Assembly: GCA_036558305.1 (NCBI GenBank)
Contig: DATBFX010000208.1
Location: forward strand, 1-46,028
From: DATBFX01 sp036558305
GTDB taxonomy: Bacteria > Chloroflexota > Chloroflexia > Thermomicrobiales > UBA6265
Length of the DNA stretch: 46,028 nucleotides
Direction of reading: 5' to 3'
Shown: positions 25,043 to 32,957 of the stretch, in pieces
Numbering within the stretch: the stretch's first letter is position 1
How the letters are laid out: each line of letters begins with the position of its first letter
The notes under the pieces: model-generated
What the model was told of the DNA's origin: nothing
Seen by the model: the letters and a program-made list of their open reading frames with translations, nothing else
The model's database searches: none
Made by a program: the position numbers and the translations under genes

Positions 25043-25456
25043 CTAACGCTCTTGTCCGAATAAGCGCCCGCGGAGCGTGTACCCAACGCCAATCAGGCCG
25101 AGCGCAAGGAGGACGAGCGGACGTGGATCGGGCGAATGCCGCTTCGGCCGTCCGGTGCCGGTCGTGGGGAGGTTGACGACGTCCGTCGCGGTTTCGGCGT
25201 CGGTCGCATGTTGGGCATCGCCGTCGTGGCCGGGGGCGTGATCGGCGGTTGGGGTGGCGCGTCCGTGGGATCGACGGTCGGAGTCGCCGTGGGCGATTGG
25301 GTCGGGTCCGGTGTCGCCCAGGACGACGGGCGGGGTATTGGCGGCGAGAGATTGGGTTTGGTCGGGCGTTGGCGCGTCGGTCTCGGGCGTCTCGTCGACC
25401 GGGGTGTCCGGAGACTTGACGGGCTCCAGGGTGGGAGTCGGTGCGTCTTCGGTCAC
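25043..25456 (-). CDS. LPXTG-like surface protein fragment, possibly frameshifted at its start
   Basis: The 137-residue frame is a Pro/Thr/Asp/Glu-rich stalk (MTEDAPTPTLEPVKSPDTPV onward) ending in LPTTG (96-100), a 14-residue hydrophobic segment (LVLLALGLIGVGYTL) and a basic tail (RGRLFGQER). This is the layout of a sortase signal. The stalk continues upstream of the GTG at 25456 without a usable start; an ATG at 25562 with GGAAGGG in front opens a different frame. Either the gene is frameshifted or it is a remnant. No sortase gene is in the window. LPXTG-like ends are known in some Chloroflexota. Confidence 0.5.
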   Translation of the reverse strand: MTEDAPTPTLEPVKSPDTPVDETPETDAPTPDQTQSLAANTPPVVLGDTGPDPIAHGDSDRRSHGRATPTADHAPGHDGDAQHATDAETATDVVNLPTTGTGRPKRHSPDPRPLVLLALGLIGVGYTLRGRLFGQER

Positions 25457-25733
25457 GACGGCCGGTTGCTCGTCGGAAGACTCGGAGGGCGGCGCGTTTG
25501 AAGTGTCGGGGCCCGGTGGTGGAGCGTCGCAGAAGCCGGCAGGCCAGGATCGGCCGTTTCATCAGGGAACCCTTCCGCTTATCAGCCTTCTACGTACTGT
25601 GGTTCGAATACGCGAACCGTCCAACATTAGGTGTTGCCCATCACGAGCTCACCCGCGCACCTTCCGCGCGGAGCGAGATGGGGTCATACGTCGAAACACT
25701 TACGGGATTACCTGATTGGAACGCGAGGGTGGA

Positions 25734-28127
25734 TCAGATGAGACCGAGGCGTCTGGCCTGGTCGACCGCGGCAGCGCGGGAGGAGACGTCGAGTTTTTTG
25801 AAGATGTTGGCGACGTGGCCCATCGCTGTCCGCGGGCTGACGAAGAGGGCGGCGGCGATCTCTTTGTCGGACCGCTTTTGCGCGAGAAGGCGGAGTACTT
25901 CCATCTCGCGCACCGTCAGACCACGGGAGCGCGACGGGGACGGGCGACCGGGCGCGGAGAGGATCGCTTCGACGTCGGCCCTGGCCTCGGACGGCGTCAT
26001 CGCGGTGCCGAGGGTCCAATCCGCGTCGAAGGCCGCGCTGCCGAGCCGGTCGCGGACGGTGGCGGTTGCCTGCTCGAAGAGCGTGCGCTCCGGCAAGGCA
26101 GGTTGCGAGCCGATGGCTTCGTGGTCGGCCGCCGCGGCACCGAAGAGGCGGGCGGCAATCTGGTCCCGACCGGTAGCCGCGGCGACGGTGGCCAACCCGT
26201 TGAGCGTTCGGCCGAGGGAGTCGATGCTGCGGCGGGGCCAGGAACCGGCGAAAACGCCGGTGCCGTCGAGCCAGCGGACGATGTCGCGGTAGCGGGCGAT
26301 CGCCGCCGGATGGTCGCCGCGGCGGCCGGCGACGAGCGCGAGGCAGAAGGTGCCGAGGACGAAGCCGACGTTGCTGTCGATCTCGCGCGCCAGGGCGATT
26401 CCCGCCTGACTGTGGGCAATTGCCGCCTCGTCGTCGCCGCGACCGTAGGCGACCATGCCGAGGTGGAGGAGCGAGAAGGTTTTGCCGCGGCGGTCGCCGA
26501 GCGCGTCGGCGAGCGAGGCGGCTTCGGTCAGGAGGACGGCCGCGCGATCGTCGTCCCCGGCGTCTTCGGCTTCGACGCCGAGGCTGTAGAGGGCGTCGGC
26601 GGTACCGCGCCGATCGCCGATGCTCCGGAAGAGGAAGAGGCTCTGTTCGAGGAGGGCGACCGCGTGCTCCTGGTCCCCCTGGGCATGGGCGAGGAAACCG
26701 GCGCCTTCGAGCGCGTGGGCGCGGACGGCGGCAGGGACGTCGACGTCGAGGGCGAGCGCCCGATCGAGCCAATCGCGGCCCTCGCGGAGGTGGCCGGCGA
26801 ACCACCAGAAGGAGGAGAGGGTGGCGGTCAGGCGGAGCATTGCGTCCGCGTCGCGCGTCTGTTCGAGCCAGCCGAGGGCGGCCCGGAGGTTGCCGTGCTC
26901 GGTCTCCATGAGTTGACCCCAGAGGTGCTGGGATGGGCCGTGCAGATCGGGCTCGACCCGCTCGGCGAGGTCGAGGTACCAGAGGGCGTGCGCCCGGCGA
27001 ACCGCGTCGGCGTCGGCCGGGTCGGTCTCCGCCAGCCGCTCCAGGCCGAACTCGCGGACGGTCTCCAGGAGCACGTACCTGGGCTCGGTCGGCTCGCCGC
27101 CGCCGGTCCCCTCGCTCTGGTAGACCAGACTCTTGTCGACGAGGGAGCCGAGGGAGTTGAGAGCTGCGAGCTTGGCCGGCACGTTCCTCGAAGCTCGAAG
27201 CTCGAAGCTCGCCACGTGCTTGGCCGCCGCCAACGTGAAGCCGCCGCTGAAGACGGAGAGGTGGCGGAACAGGGTTTGCTCGGCGGGCGTGAGGAGGTCG
27301 TAGGACCAGGCGATGGTGTCGCGCATGGTCTGCTGGCGGGCGGGCAGGTCGCGAGGGCCGCCGGTGAGGAAGGCGAGGCGGTGGCCGAGGCGGGCGAGGA
27401 GGGCGGCGGGTGTGAAGACGCGGACCCGAGCGGCAGCCAGTTCGAGGGCGAGCGGGAGCCCATCGAGGTGGCGACAGATGGCGGCGACCGCGTCGGCATT
27501 GGCCGAGGTCAGGGCAAACGTCGCGTTGGCGGCGGCGGCGCGGGCGACGAAGAGGCGGACCGCCTCACATGCGGAGAGTTCGGCCAAAGACGGCAAGCCG
27601 GACGGCTCGGGTACCGCCAGGGGTGGGAGCGGGATGACGTGCTCGCCGCGGATGCGGAGGGGGAGGCGACTCGTCACCAGCACGCGGACGTGCGGACAGA
27701 TCCGGAGGAGCCGGAGCAGGTCCGGGGCGGCCTCGACGACCGGTTCGAAGTTGTCGCAGACCAGCAGCAGGTCCTTCGCGGCGAGGGCGGCGGCGAGGGT
27801 ATCGGGGAGCGCTCGCCCGGCGGTTTCGCGGACGCCGACCGCGTGGGCGATGCTCGCGACCACGAGGCCGGGGTCGGTCAGCGAGGCGAGTTGGATGAAC
27901 GCAACGCCATCCGCGAATTGTGAGTCGAGCAGCATTGCCAGTTCGAGGACCAGGCGAGTCTTGCCGCCGCCACCCGGACCGGTGATGGTGATCAAGCGGA
28001 CGTCGGGTCGGCCGAGCAGTTCGCGAACGGCTTCCAGTTCGCGTTCGCGACCGACCAAGGGCGTGATCGGGCGGGGGGGTGGAGCGAAGCGCGGCGTCGG
28101 TTGCGGAGGGGCTGACGGCTCGGGCAT
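25734..28127 (-). CDS. LuxR-family regulator with AAA/NB-ARC-like ATPase and TPR repeats
   Basis: A 797-residue protein from ATG 28127, which follows GGAAGGGACC; the frame upstream (to 28592) crosses the divergent promoter region and is rejected. Residues 22-300 are an STAND-type ATPase: TPLVGRERELEAV, P-loop GPGGGGKT (50-57), then LLLVCDNFEPVVEAAPDLL as Walker B region. About 420-690 are TPR-like helices (for example HALEGAGFLAHAQGDQEHAV). The last 60 residues are a LuxR HTH: LTVREMEVLRLLAQKRSDKE, then VSPRTAMGHVANIFKKLDVS. Such proteins sense a ligand or partner and activate transcription. A 7-base tandem repeat is embedded in the frame around residues 306-314. No obvious target is adjacent. 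Confidence 0.93.
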   Translation of the reverse strand: MPEPSAPPQPTPRFAPPPRPITPLVGRERELEAVRELLGRPDVRLITITGPGGGGKTRLVLELAMLLDSQFADGVAFIQLASLTDPGLVVASIAHAVGVRETAGRALPDTLAAALAAKDLLLVCDNFEPVVEAAPDLLRLLRICPHVRVLVTSRLPLRIRGEHVIPLPPLAVPEPSGLPSLAELSACEAVRLFVARAAAANATFALTSANADAVAAICRHLDGLPLALELAAARVRVFTPAALLARLGHRLAFLTGGPRDLPARQQTMRDTIAWSYDLLTPAEQTLFRHLSVFSGGFTLAAAKHVASFELRASRNVPAKLAALNSLGSLVDKSLVYQSEGTGGGEPTEPRYVLLETVREFGLERLAETDPADADAVRRAHALWYLDLAERVEPDLHGPSQHLWGQLMETEHGNLRAALGWLEQTRDADAMLRLTATLSSFWWFAGHLREGRDWLDRALALDVDVPAAVRAHALEGAGFLAHAQGDQEHAVALLEQSLFLFRSIGDRRGTADALYSLGVEAEDAGDDDRAAVLLTEAASLADALGDRRGKTFSLLHLGMVAYGRGDDEAAIAHSQAGIALAREIDSNVGFVLGTFCLALVAGRRGDHPAAIARYRDIVRWLDGTGVFAGSWPRRSIDSLGRTLNGLATVAAATGRDQIAARLFGAAAADHEAIGSQPALPERTLFEQATATVRDRLGSAAFDADWTLGTAMTPSEARADVEAILSAPGRPSPSRSRGLTVREMEVLRLLAQKRSDKEIAAALFVSPRTAMGHVANIFKKLDVSSRAAAVDQARRLGLI
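27187..27212. repeat. In-frame CGAAGCT tandem repeat inside the LuxR-type gene
   Basis: Three and a half copies of the CGAAGCT unit, read in the minus strand as SFELRAS. The insert sits between the ATPase helical domain and the usual LVDKSL motif, in a stretch that also includes RNVPAKLAAL and looks like an added loop. The unit is the same as that at 43067-43185. Confidence 0.85.
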
Positions 28128-28388
28128 CGCGGTCCCTTCCCCGCCGGTGCGACGAGTGGCGAGCAATCGGGCAAAGGATGCCCACGTCGGGCGGCGGCCG
28201 TCAACGACTCGAGATGGAACCGGGATCGACCGGCCTCGGATTCGGTCACCTCGGCTCATGCCGTGCGAGCCGAGGAGGTGGCGGGGCGAGACCGCACGCC
28301 GGCCGGCGACGTCGATGGCACAATGGGCGGACGAGAAACGAGTACGCCGAGCGGCTCCGCCGCCCGGTCGCCAGGGACTTGGGGAATT

Positions 28389-28670
28389 ATGCTCAACGAG
28401 GGATTCGATCGCGTACGCGACGCGATCAATCAAGCGAACACGAACGACGTGATTGCCGCCGTGATCGCCGGTGCGCTGATCGCGATCGTCGTCCTGGTGC
28501 TGCTCCGTATCGTCGGCTACTTCTTTCGGATGGCGACGTGGATTGCGGCATTGGCCGCCGGTGTTGCGGTCGCGTTCTTGATCCTGGACCACCGAGGTGT
28601 GCCCAGGTCGATCGGCGGGGCGCAGATCGATCGCTGGATCGAGGATGGGCGACGGTGGCTCGGCGTCTGA
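28389..28670 (+). CDS. Small two-helix membrane protein (93 residues)
   Basis: ATG 28389 (MLNEGFDRVRDAINQANTND) begins the credible part; the open frame starts at 28263. Two hydrophobic helices follow: VIAAVIAGALIAIVVLVLLR and ATWIAALAAGVAVAFLILD, then a basic/acidic tail with WIEDGRRWLGV. The ribosome site is weak (GGGGAATT). It is divergent from the LuxR-type regulator, which might control it. I do not recognise the family. Confidence 0.7.
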   Translation: MLNEGFDRVRDAINQANTNDVIAAVIAGALIAIVVLVLLRIVGYFFRMATWIAALAAGVAVAFLILDHRGVPRSIGGAQIDRWIEDGRRWLGV

Positions 28671-28697
28671 GTTCGCGATCCGGTTGTTGGCAGGCAG

Positions 28698-29471
28698 CTA
28701 ATGCGAACCGCCGTCCGAGGCGATCCAGAGGTGGATCTCTGCCTCGGTCTGGAATCCGGTTTGATCGTAAAGCCGCTTACCCGCCTCGAATGCCGCGAGA
28801 TAGTACGTTTTGGCGCCCAGGTTCAGGTGGTGGCGAAGGGCGGCGTCGAGCAATTGGCGACCCGCGCCTTGATGCTGATACTCGGGGAGCGTTCCCATTG
28901 CCCAGATCCCGATCACCGATCCGTGGCGCACGGTCATGACCGCACTGATCGTGGTGTCGCCGCGTCGTGCGAGAAAGAAGTCCAGTCCGGGCATCTCCAA
29001 GAGCATCGGCGTCCAGACGCGATCGACCACCTCGACCGGCGTCTCGAAGGCCGCCGCCGTAACCCGATTCGCATCGCGCAGGTCCGAGGCGTCCTCGGCG
29101 CGCTTGATCTGGAGTTCGCCGCCCGACGTCGGGTGCAGAGAGTCGGGTGCCGGTTGGTAGACCATGAGGGGGACGGTACCGCCGTCCTGAAGTTCGGCTT
29201 CGTGCGCGATCGGTGCAAGGCGCGCGGTCAGCGACTCATCGTGCATCACCCAACAGGGGAGCGATCGCTCGCGGATCGTCGTGATCGCGCGGCGAAAGCG
29301 GTCCTCCGCGTGCGGGCCATCGCCGATCACGACCGTGTTGAGCCAGTAGGCGCCGGTATCGCCCGACAGAGCCAACGTGGCATCCGGCCAGAGGTGGGCT
29401 TCGTAGTTGGGAGCGCCGCGATAGATCAAGGCGAAGACGTCGCCGATCAAGGTCGAAATGGGCGAGATCAT
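28698..29471 (-). CDS. GNAT-family N-acetyltransferase (257 residues)
   Basis: From ATG 29471 (MISPISTLIGDVFALIYRGA). The C-terminal half is a GNAT domain with the acetyl-CoA loop QHQGAG in GTLPEYQHQGAGRQLLDAAL, followed by the AAFEAGKRLYDQTGFQTEAE end typical of the fold. The N-terminal half is a second, poorly matching alpha/beta domain, as in two-domain GNATs. Substrate unknown. The amidohydrolase gene lies 56 bases upstream on the same strand. Confidence 0.85.
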   Translation of the reverse strand: MISPISTLIGDVFALIYRGAPNYEAHLWPDATLALSGDTGAYWLNTVVIGDGPHAEDRFRRAITTIRERSLPCWVMHDESLTARLAPIAHEAELQDGGTVPLMVYQPAPDSLHPTSGGELQIKRAEDASDLRDANRVTAAAFETPVEVVDRVWTPMLLEMPGLDFFLARRGDTTISAVMTVRHGSVIGIWAMGTLPEYQHQGAGRQLLDAALRHHLNLGAKTYYLAAFEAGKRLYDQTGFQTEAEIHLWIASDGGSH

Positions 29472-29527
29472 GGCGTCCAAGCTCCAAATCTCCCAGAAGG
29501 ACCCGCGGACAAGAGATGCACCGGTTG

Positions 29528-30367
29528 TCAGGTCAAACCGAGCAAGCCGAGGGTGTCGCGGTGGATGATCCCCTCGATGACCTCCTCGGGGACGCGGGGC
29601 AGGCCGGTTCCCTCGACGACCTTGTTGATGCCGCGGAGACCGGCAAGCGAGCCTTCGAGGGTGGTGAACGGAAAATCGGTGCCGAAGAAGACCTTGCCGG
29701 CGACGCCGTATTCGACCGCGCTCATCATCGCGAAGTAGAACTGGAGGGGGCGGGGGTGAAGCGCCGACATGTCGGCGTAGAAGTACGGGTGTTTGCGGAT
29801 GGTGACGACGAGTTCGTCGCACCAGGGGTGACCGAGGTGGGCCACCCACATGCGGAGCTCGGGGAAGCGGCGGGCGACTTCGTCGAGAAGGGCGGGGCGG
29901 GCGAGATTGAGGGGAGAATCGCGGACGAAGGTCGTTCCCTGGTGCCAGAGGACGGGGATGCGGAGGGCGTCGGCGGCTTCCAGGAGGGTCAACGCCTCGC
30001 TCGACCAGGGATCGAAGTGCTGGTAGATTGGGGCGATCTTCAGCCCGCGCAGACCGAGTCGCTTGACGGCGTCTTCGAGGAGGTAGGGCGCGTTCGGCCG
30101 CTTCGGATCGACGCTGGCGAACCCGATCAGTTTCTCGGGGTGCTGCCGGACGTAGTCGGCGACGTACTCGTTCGGCACGACGAGACCGATGTCCGGGGCA
30201 TCGAAAGCGAGGACGACGGCGCGCTCGACCCCGCGCATGGCGGCCCAATGATCGTCGAGCGGCACGTGCCAGAGCGGGCGGCCCCAGGCACGGATGATGT
30301 CTTCCTGGATGGCGCCGCCGACGTGGACGTCGGCGAGGCCGATGTGGGTGTGGCAGTCGATGAGCAA
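29528..30367 (-). CDS. Amidohydrolase-2 family metal-dependent hydrolase
   Basis: TTG 30367 has a strong GGAAGGGG site five bases upstream and gives a 279-residue protein starting MLIDCHTHIG; the alternative upstream TTG lacks a site. Metal-binding motifs are visible in order: DCHTH, the GLKIAPIYQHFDP strand, VLWHQGTTF, WVAHLGHPW and GTDFPF. This is the ACMSD/2-pyrone-dicarboxylate lactonase-type barrel, which hydrolyses or decarboxylates ring compounds and lactones. Substrate not assignable. Probably co-transcribed with the GNAT gene. Confidence 0.9.
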   Translation of the reverse strand: MLIDCHTHIGLADVHVGGAIQEDIIRAWGRPLWHVPLDDHWAAMRGVERAVVLAFDAPDIGLVVPNEYVADYVRQHPEKLIGFASVDPKRPNAPYLLEDAVKRLGLRGLKIAPIYQHFDPWSSEALTLLEAADALRIPVLWHQGTTFVRDSPLNLARPALLDEVARRFPELRMWVAHLGHPWCDELVVTIRKHPYFYADMSALHPRPLQFYFAMMSAVEYGVAGKVFFGTDFPFTTLEGSLAGLRGINKVVEGTGLPRVPEEVIEGIIHRDTLGLLGLT

Positions 30368-30416
30368 AGGTACCCCTTCCCCCGTGTCGATCAAACGCCG
30401 GTCTGGAGTGAGAACC

Positions 30417-30758
30417 CTAGCGAGCCGGAGTCAGTGCTGGGACGAATCGCGAAACCGTCGCGATGCCAATGGTGCGGCTCGGACCTTCGGTCATCTCAAG
30501 GGCAGTGCCTGCCGGGATGTCTCGCCACAATTCGGGCGCGAATGGATAGATGCGCACGTCGCCGGTCGCCCCGGGCGACAACTCCTCCACGCCGATCAAC
30601 TCGAGGCCGGCGCTCGCGAGTTCGCGACCGTCGTCGTGCGGCAGCCACCAGTTGGGCATATAGCCGGTGCGGATCGGGTTGGCTCTACCGCCCTGGTCGG
30701 TCGGCAGGAGTGTCAGGTGTGCCTCGAAGTGATCGAGTTGTTCAGGCGGTATCCGCAT
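30417..30758 (-). CDS. EF-Tu-domain-like small protein (113 residues)
   Basis: MRIPPEQLDHFEAHLTLLPT starts a beta-rich protein that resembles the third domain of EF-Tu: an initial strand, NPIRTGYMPNWW, VRIYPFAPELWRDIPAGTAL and a final GIATVSRFVPAL strand. Small stand-alone relatives of this barrel occur in bacteria, often without known function. It overlaps the upstream gene by 17 bases, so the two are translated together. Target binding, or neutralisation of the upstream protein, is possible. Confidence 0.65.
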   Translation of the reverse strand: MRIPPEQLDHFEAHLTLLPTDQGGRANPIRTGYMPNWWLPHDDGRELASAGLELIGVEELSPGATGDVRIYPFAPELWRDIPAGTALEMTEGPSRTIGIATVSRFVPALTPAR

Positions 30759-31095
30759 GATAGGCGTCCTCCTGGAAGATCGCCGCGTCGAGCGTCAAGG
30801 TCCCCGTGGCATTCATGACCTGCAACAGATCTCGCGGAACAAAGTACGCGGGGCCGATGCCATCAAGTCTGTCGTGGAAGTCTAGCGTCGCGAGGATGGA
30901 TGCCGAGACTCGGATCGACGCGATGCGGAAAGAGCGCGGGCGATTGATTGGCGGCATCCGGCGGCCCCAGCGGACGGCATTTTCGTAGGTTGTGGCAAAC
31001 CATTTGCCCGCTTCAAACGCCGCGGCCGAGTGCGATCGAAATCCGCCATACTCCTCGATGTCGTGGGCCTCGTTCAGCCCGACGCATCGGTACAA
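30742..31095 (-). CDS. Small protein with polymorphic-toxin-like fold signature (117 residues)
   Basis: It starts MYRCVGLNEAHDIEEYGGFR and continues AGKWFATTYENAVRWGRRM. The pattern YR-V-x5-I-x3-G-F, then GK-F/WF-A...A-x-WG, is common in C-terminal toxin-like and ADP-ribosyltransferase-like domains, but no catalytic residues can be confirmed. The remainder is PAYFVPRDLLQVMNATGTL and an acidic end. It overlaps the EF-Tu-like gene by 17 bases. Function unknown. Confidence 0.6.
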   Translation of the reverse strand: MYRCVGLNEAHDIEEYGGFRSHSAAAFEAGKWFATTYENAVRWGRRMPPINRPRSFRIASIRVSASILATLDFHDRLDGIGPAYFVPRDLLQVMNATGTLTLDAAIFQEDAYHADTA

Positions 31096-31185
31096 CGTTA
31101 CCTCATCGGACGGATCCAGATCGGCCTCCCCTCTGGAACAGGCATTGAAGCAGGCGAAAGGCTACCCGCATGAGCGGGGCGCACG

Positions 31186-31214
31186 TTGACGTCGTAACCT
31201 CGCGACGGTAGCAT
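31186..31214 (+). promoter_or_regulatory. Promoter of the IclR-led cluster
   Basis: TTGACG (31186-31191), 17-base spacer, TAGCAT (31209-31214). Transcription would begin at about 31221, three bases before the GTG of the IclR gene, so the message is probably leaderless or nearly so. Confidence 0.65.
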
Positions 31215-31223
31215 GTCTCCAAG

Positions 31224-32084
31224 GTGAACACAATCGAGGCTCCTGTTCGCGATCAGAACACGTCGACCAGCGAGGCGACCGCGCCGGGCGCGGTCGATCA
31301 GTCGACGTTGCTCTCGGTCGACAAGGCGCTCTCGATCGTCGAGTTGCTGATGCGGCGGGCCGAACCGCTCTCGGCGCGGGCGATCGCGGCCGAGGCGGGG
31401 ATCAACCGGACGACGACGCACCGGTTGCTCAACGCGTTGATCCACCGCGGCTGGATCGAGAAACCGGCGGGGACGGCGTCGTACCGGCTCGGCCTGAAGT
31501 TCGTGGCGCTCGCCCACGTCGGCGCGCTCGGTCGCAATTTCCTGGAAGAGGTGCGCCCGGCGATGGAGCACCTGTCGCGGTTGACGCGGGAAACGGTCCA
31601 CCTCGGCGTCCTCGACGGATTCGAGGTGCTCCACGTCGACAAGATCGAGAGTTTGGAGCGGGTCGGGATCGCCTCGAAGATCGGGAGCCGGGGCACCCCG
31701 CACACGACGGGTCTCGGGAAGGCGCTCTTGGCGGCGGGACCGGAGGACGTGGTCGAGGCGTACCTGGCGTACGCGGGCGGCGAGGACGCCGCGGTCCGGA
31801 TCGCGGACCCGGCGGCGTTTCGGGCCGAGATCGCGCGGACGCGCGATCGCGGGTACAGTATCGACGACGAAGAGGATTCGATCGGCGTGCGCTGCCTCGG
31901 CGTGGCGGTCCTCGGCGCGGGCGGGGCGCCGCTCTGCGCGATCAGTCTGACCGGGCCATCGCCGCGCTTCACGTTGGAGCGCGTCACCGCGTACGCGCCC
32001 GAGGTGGTGGCGACGGTGGGCGCGCTGTCTCGCCAACTCGGCTGGGAACCGACGGGAGAGGTCGTTGGCAGCGGTTCGGCGTAG
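31224..32084 (+). CDS. IclR-family transcriptional regulator
   Basis: A 286-residue protein. After a 28-residue flexible N-terminus, the winged helix is LLSVDKALSIVELLMRRAEP, ARAIAAEAGINRTTTHRLLN and GWIEKPAGTASYRLG; the GAF-like effector domain follows (VHLGVLDGFEVLHVDKIES, GSRGTPHTTGLGKALLA, GYSIDDEEDSIGVRCLGVAV). GTG 31224 has no separate ribosome site; together with the adjacent promoter this suggests leaderless translation. IclR proteins respond to small metabolites and usually regulate the adjacent catabolic genes, here RraA-like, HyuAB, creatininase and enolase-type enzymes. Confidence 0.93.
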   Translation: MNTIEAPVRDQNTSTSEATAPGAVDQSTLLSVDKALSIVELLMRRAEPLSARAIAAEAGINRTTTHRLLNALIHRGWIEKPAGTASYRLGLKFVALAHVGALGRNFLEEVRPAMEHLSRLTRETVHLGVLDGFEVLHVDKIESLERVGIASKIGSRGTPHTTGLGKALLAAGPEDVVEAYLAYAGGEDAAVRIADPAAFRAEIARTRDRGYSIDDEEDSIGVRCLGVAVLGAGGAPLCAISLTGPSPRFTLERVTAYAPEVVATVGALSRQLGWEPTGEVVGSGSA

Positions 32085-32106
32085 GATAGCAGGGGGTGGA
32101 GATCCT

Positions 32107-32766
32107 TTGGCCGACGAAGAACAACTGCTCGCGATCATGCGCGAGAAACTCTATGTCGCGGTCGTCTCCGACGTACTCGACCACCAGGGGCTGCTCGATC
32201 AGGCGTTGGCGGCCCGGTTGCGACCGCTCGTCCCGACGATGCGCGTGGTGGGTCGCGCCCACACGGTGTTGACCGCCGACATCTACGAGCGGCCGGCCGA
32301 GCCGTACCGGTTGGAGATCGCCGCCGTCGACGCGCTCAAACCGGGCGACGTGATGGTGGCGTGCACCAACGGCTCGGAGCGGACCTGCTTCTGGGGCGAG
32401 CTCCTCTCGACGGCGGCGACGGTGCGTGGCGCGGCGGGTTGCGTCATCGACGGCCACACCCGCGACGCCTTGCGGATCATCGAGATGGGGTTCCCGGTCT
32501 TCTGCACGGGCTTTCGTCCGGTCGATTCCTCGTTTCGGTCGATCGTGGTCGACTACGGCGTCCCGGTCCTCTGCGGCGGCGTACTCGTCCGTCCCGGCGA
32601 CATCGTGTTCGGAGACTTCGACGGGATCGTCGTCGTGCCGAAGGAGCGGCTGGCGGAGACGGTGGAGAAGGCGTTGGCGAAGGTGGAGGGCGAGAACCAC
32701 AGCCGCGAGATGCTCCAACAGGGGTACAAGTTGCGGGACGTGTACGACAAGTTCGGGGTGTTGTAA
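32107..32766 (+). CDS. RraA-like / HMG-CHA aldolase family protein
   Basis: TTG 32107 lies five bases after GGTGGAG and gives 219 residues (MADEEQLLAIMREKLYVAVV). The family signature is present: SDVLDHQG, VVGRAHTVLT, LKPGDVMVACTNGSERTCFW, GELLSTAA, GAAGCVIDGHTRD, and PGDIVFGDFDGIVVVP. The catalytic-type Gly/Asp-Arg region is GCVIDGHTRD. Members are 4-hydroxy-4-methyl-2-oxoglutarate or oxaloacetate-type aldolase/decarboxylases or RNase E inhibitors; in a catabolic operon the aldolase or decarboxylase role is more likely. It lies 22 bases after the IclR gene. Confidence 0.9.
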   Translation: MADEEQLLAIMREKLYVAVVSDVLDHQGLLDQALAARLRPLVPTMRVVGRAHTVLTADIYERPAEPYRLEIAAVDALKPGDVMVACTNGSERTCFWGELLSTAATVRGAAGCVIDGHTRDALRIIEMGFPVFCTGFRPVDSSFRSIVVDYGVPVLCGGVLVRPGDIVFGDFDGIVVVPKERLAETVEKALAKVEGENHSREMLQQGYKLRDVYDKFGVL

Positions 32767-32791
32767 GTCTTTGTAGCGGCGCTGCCCTGGC

Positions 32792-32930
32792 GCGGGGCTG
32801 AAGACCCCGCGCTCAACCGACAAAGCCGGCTGAAGCCGGCTGATCCAAAGGCAGTGACGCCACGTTCAGCCCCCTTCAGGGGGCTTCGTCGGTTGAGCGC
32901 GCGGGTGCCCTCTGGGCGATTCAGCCCCGC
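32792..32930. repeat. Composite double-hairpin repeat, inverted pair, upstream of hyuA
   Basis: Left half: hairpin GCGGGG...CCCCGC (32792-32810), linker GCTCAACCGACAAAG, hairpin CCGGCTGAAGCCGG. Right half is the inverse order: hairpin AGCCCCCTTCAGGGGGCT (32868-32885), linker TCGTCGGTTGAGC (32886-32898), then a GC-rich end finishing TCAGCCCCGCGC. The same module with its linker occurs once at 37169-37214. Confidence 0.85.
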
Positions 32931-32957
32931 GCACGGCCAGTATGGCGCGGAGCCACA

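Noticed and set aside
25043..25456. Purely shadow frame
   Set aside because: Kept as a low-confidence gene because LPTTG, a hydrophobic segment and a basic tail follow in the correct order, which is unlikely by chance.
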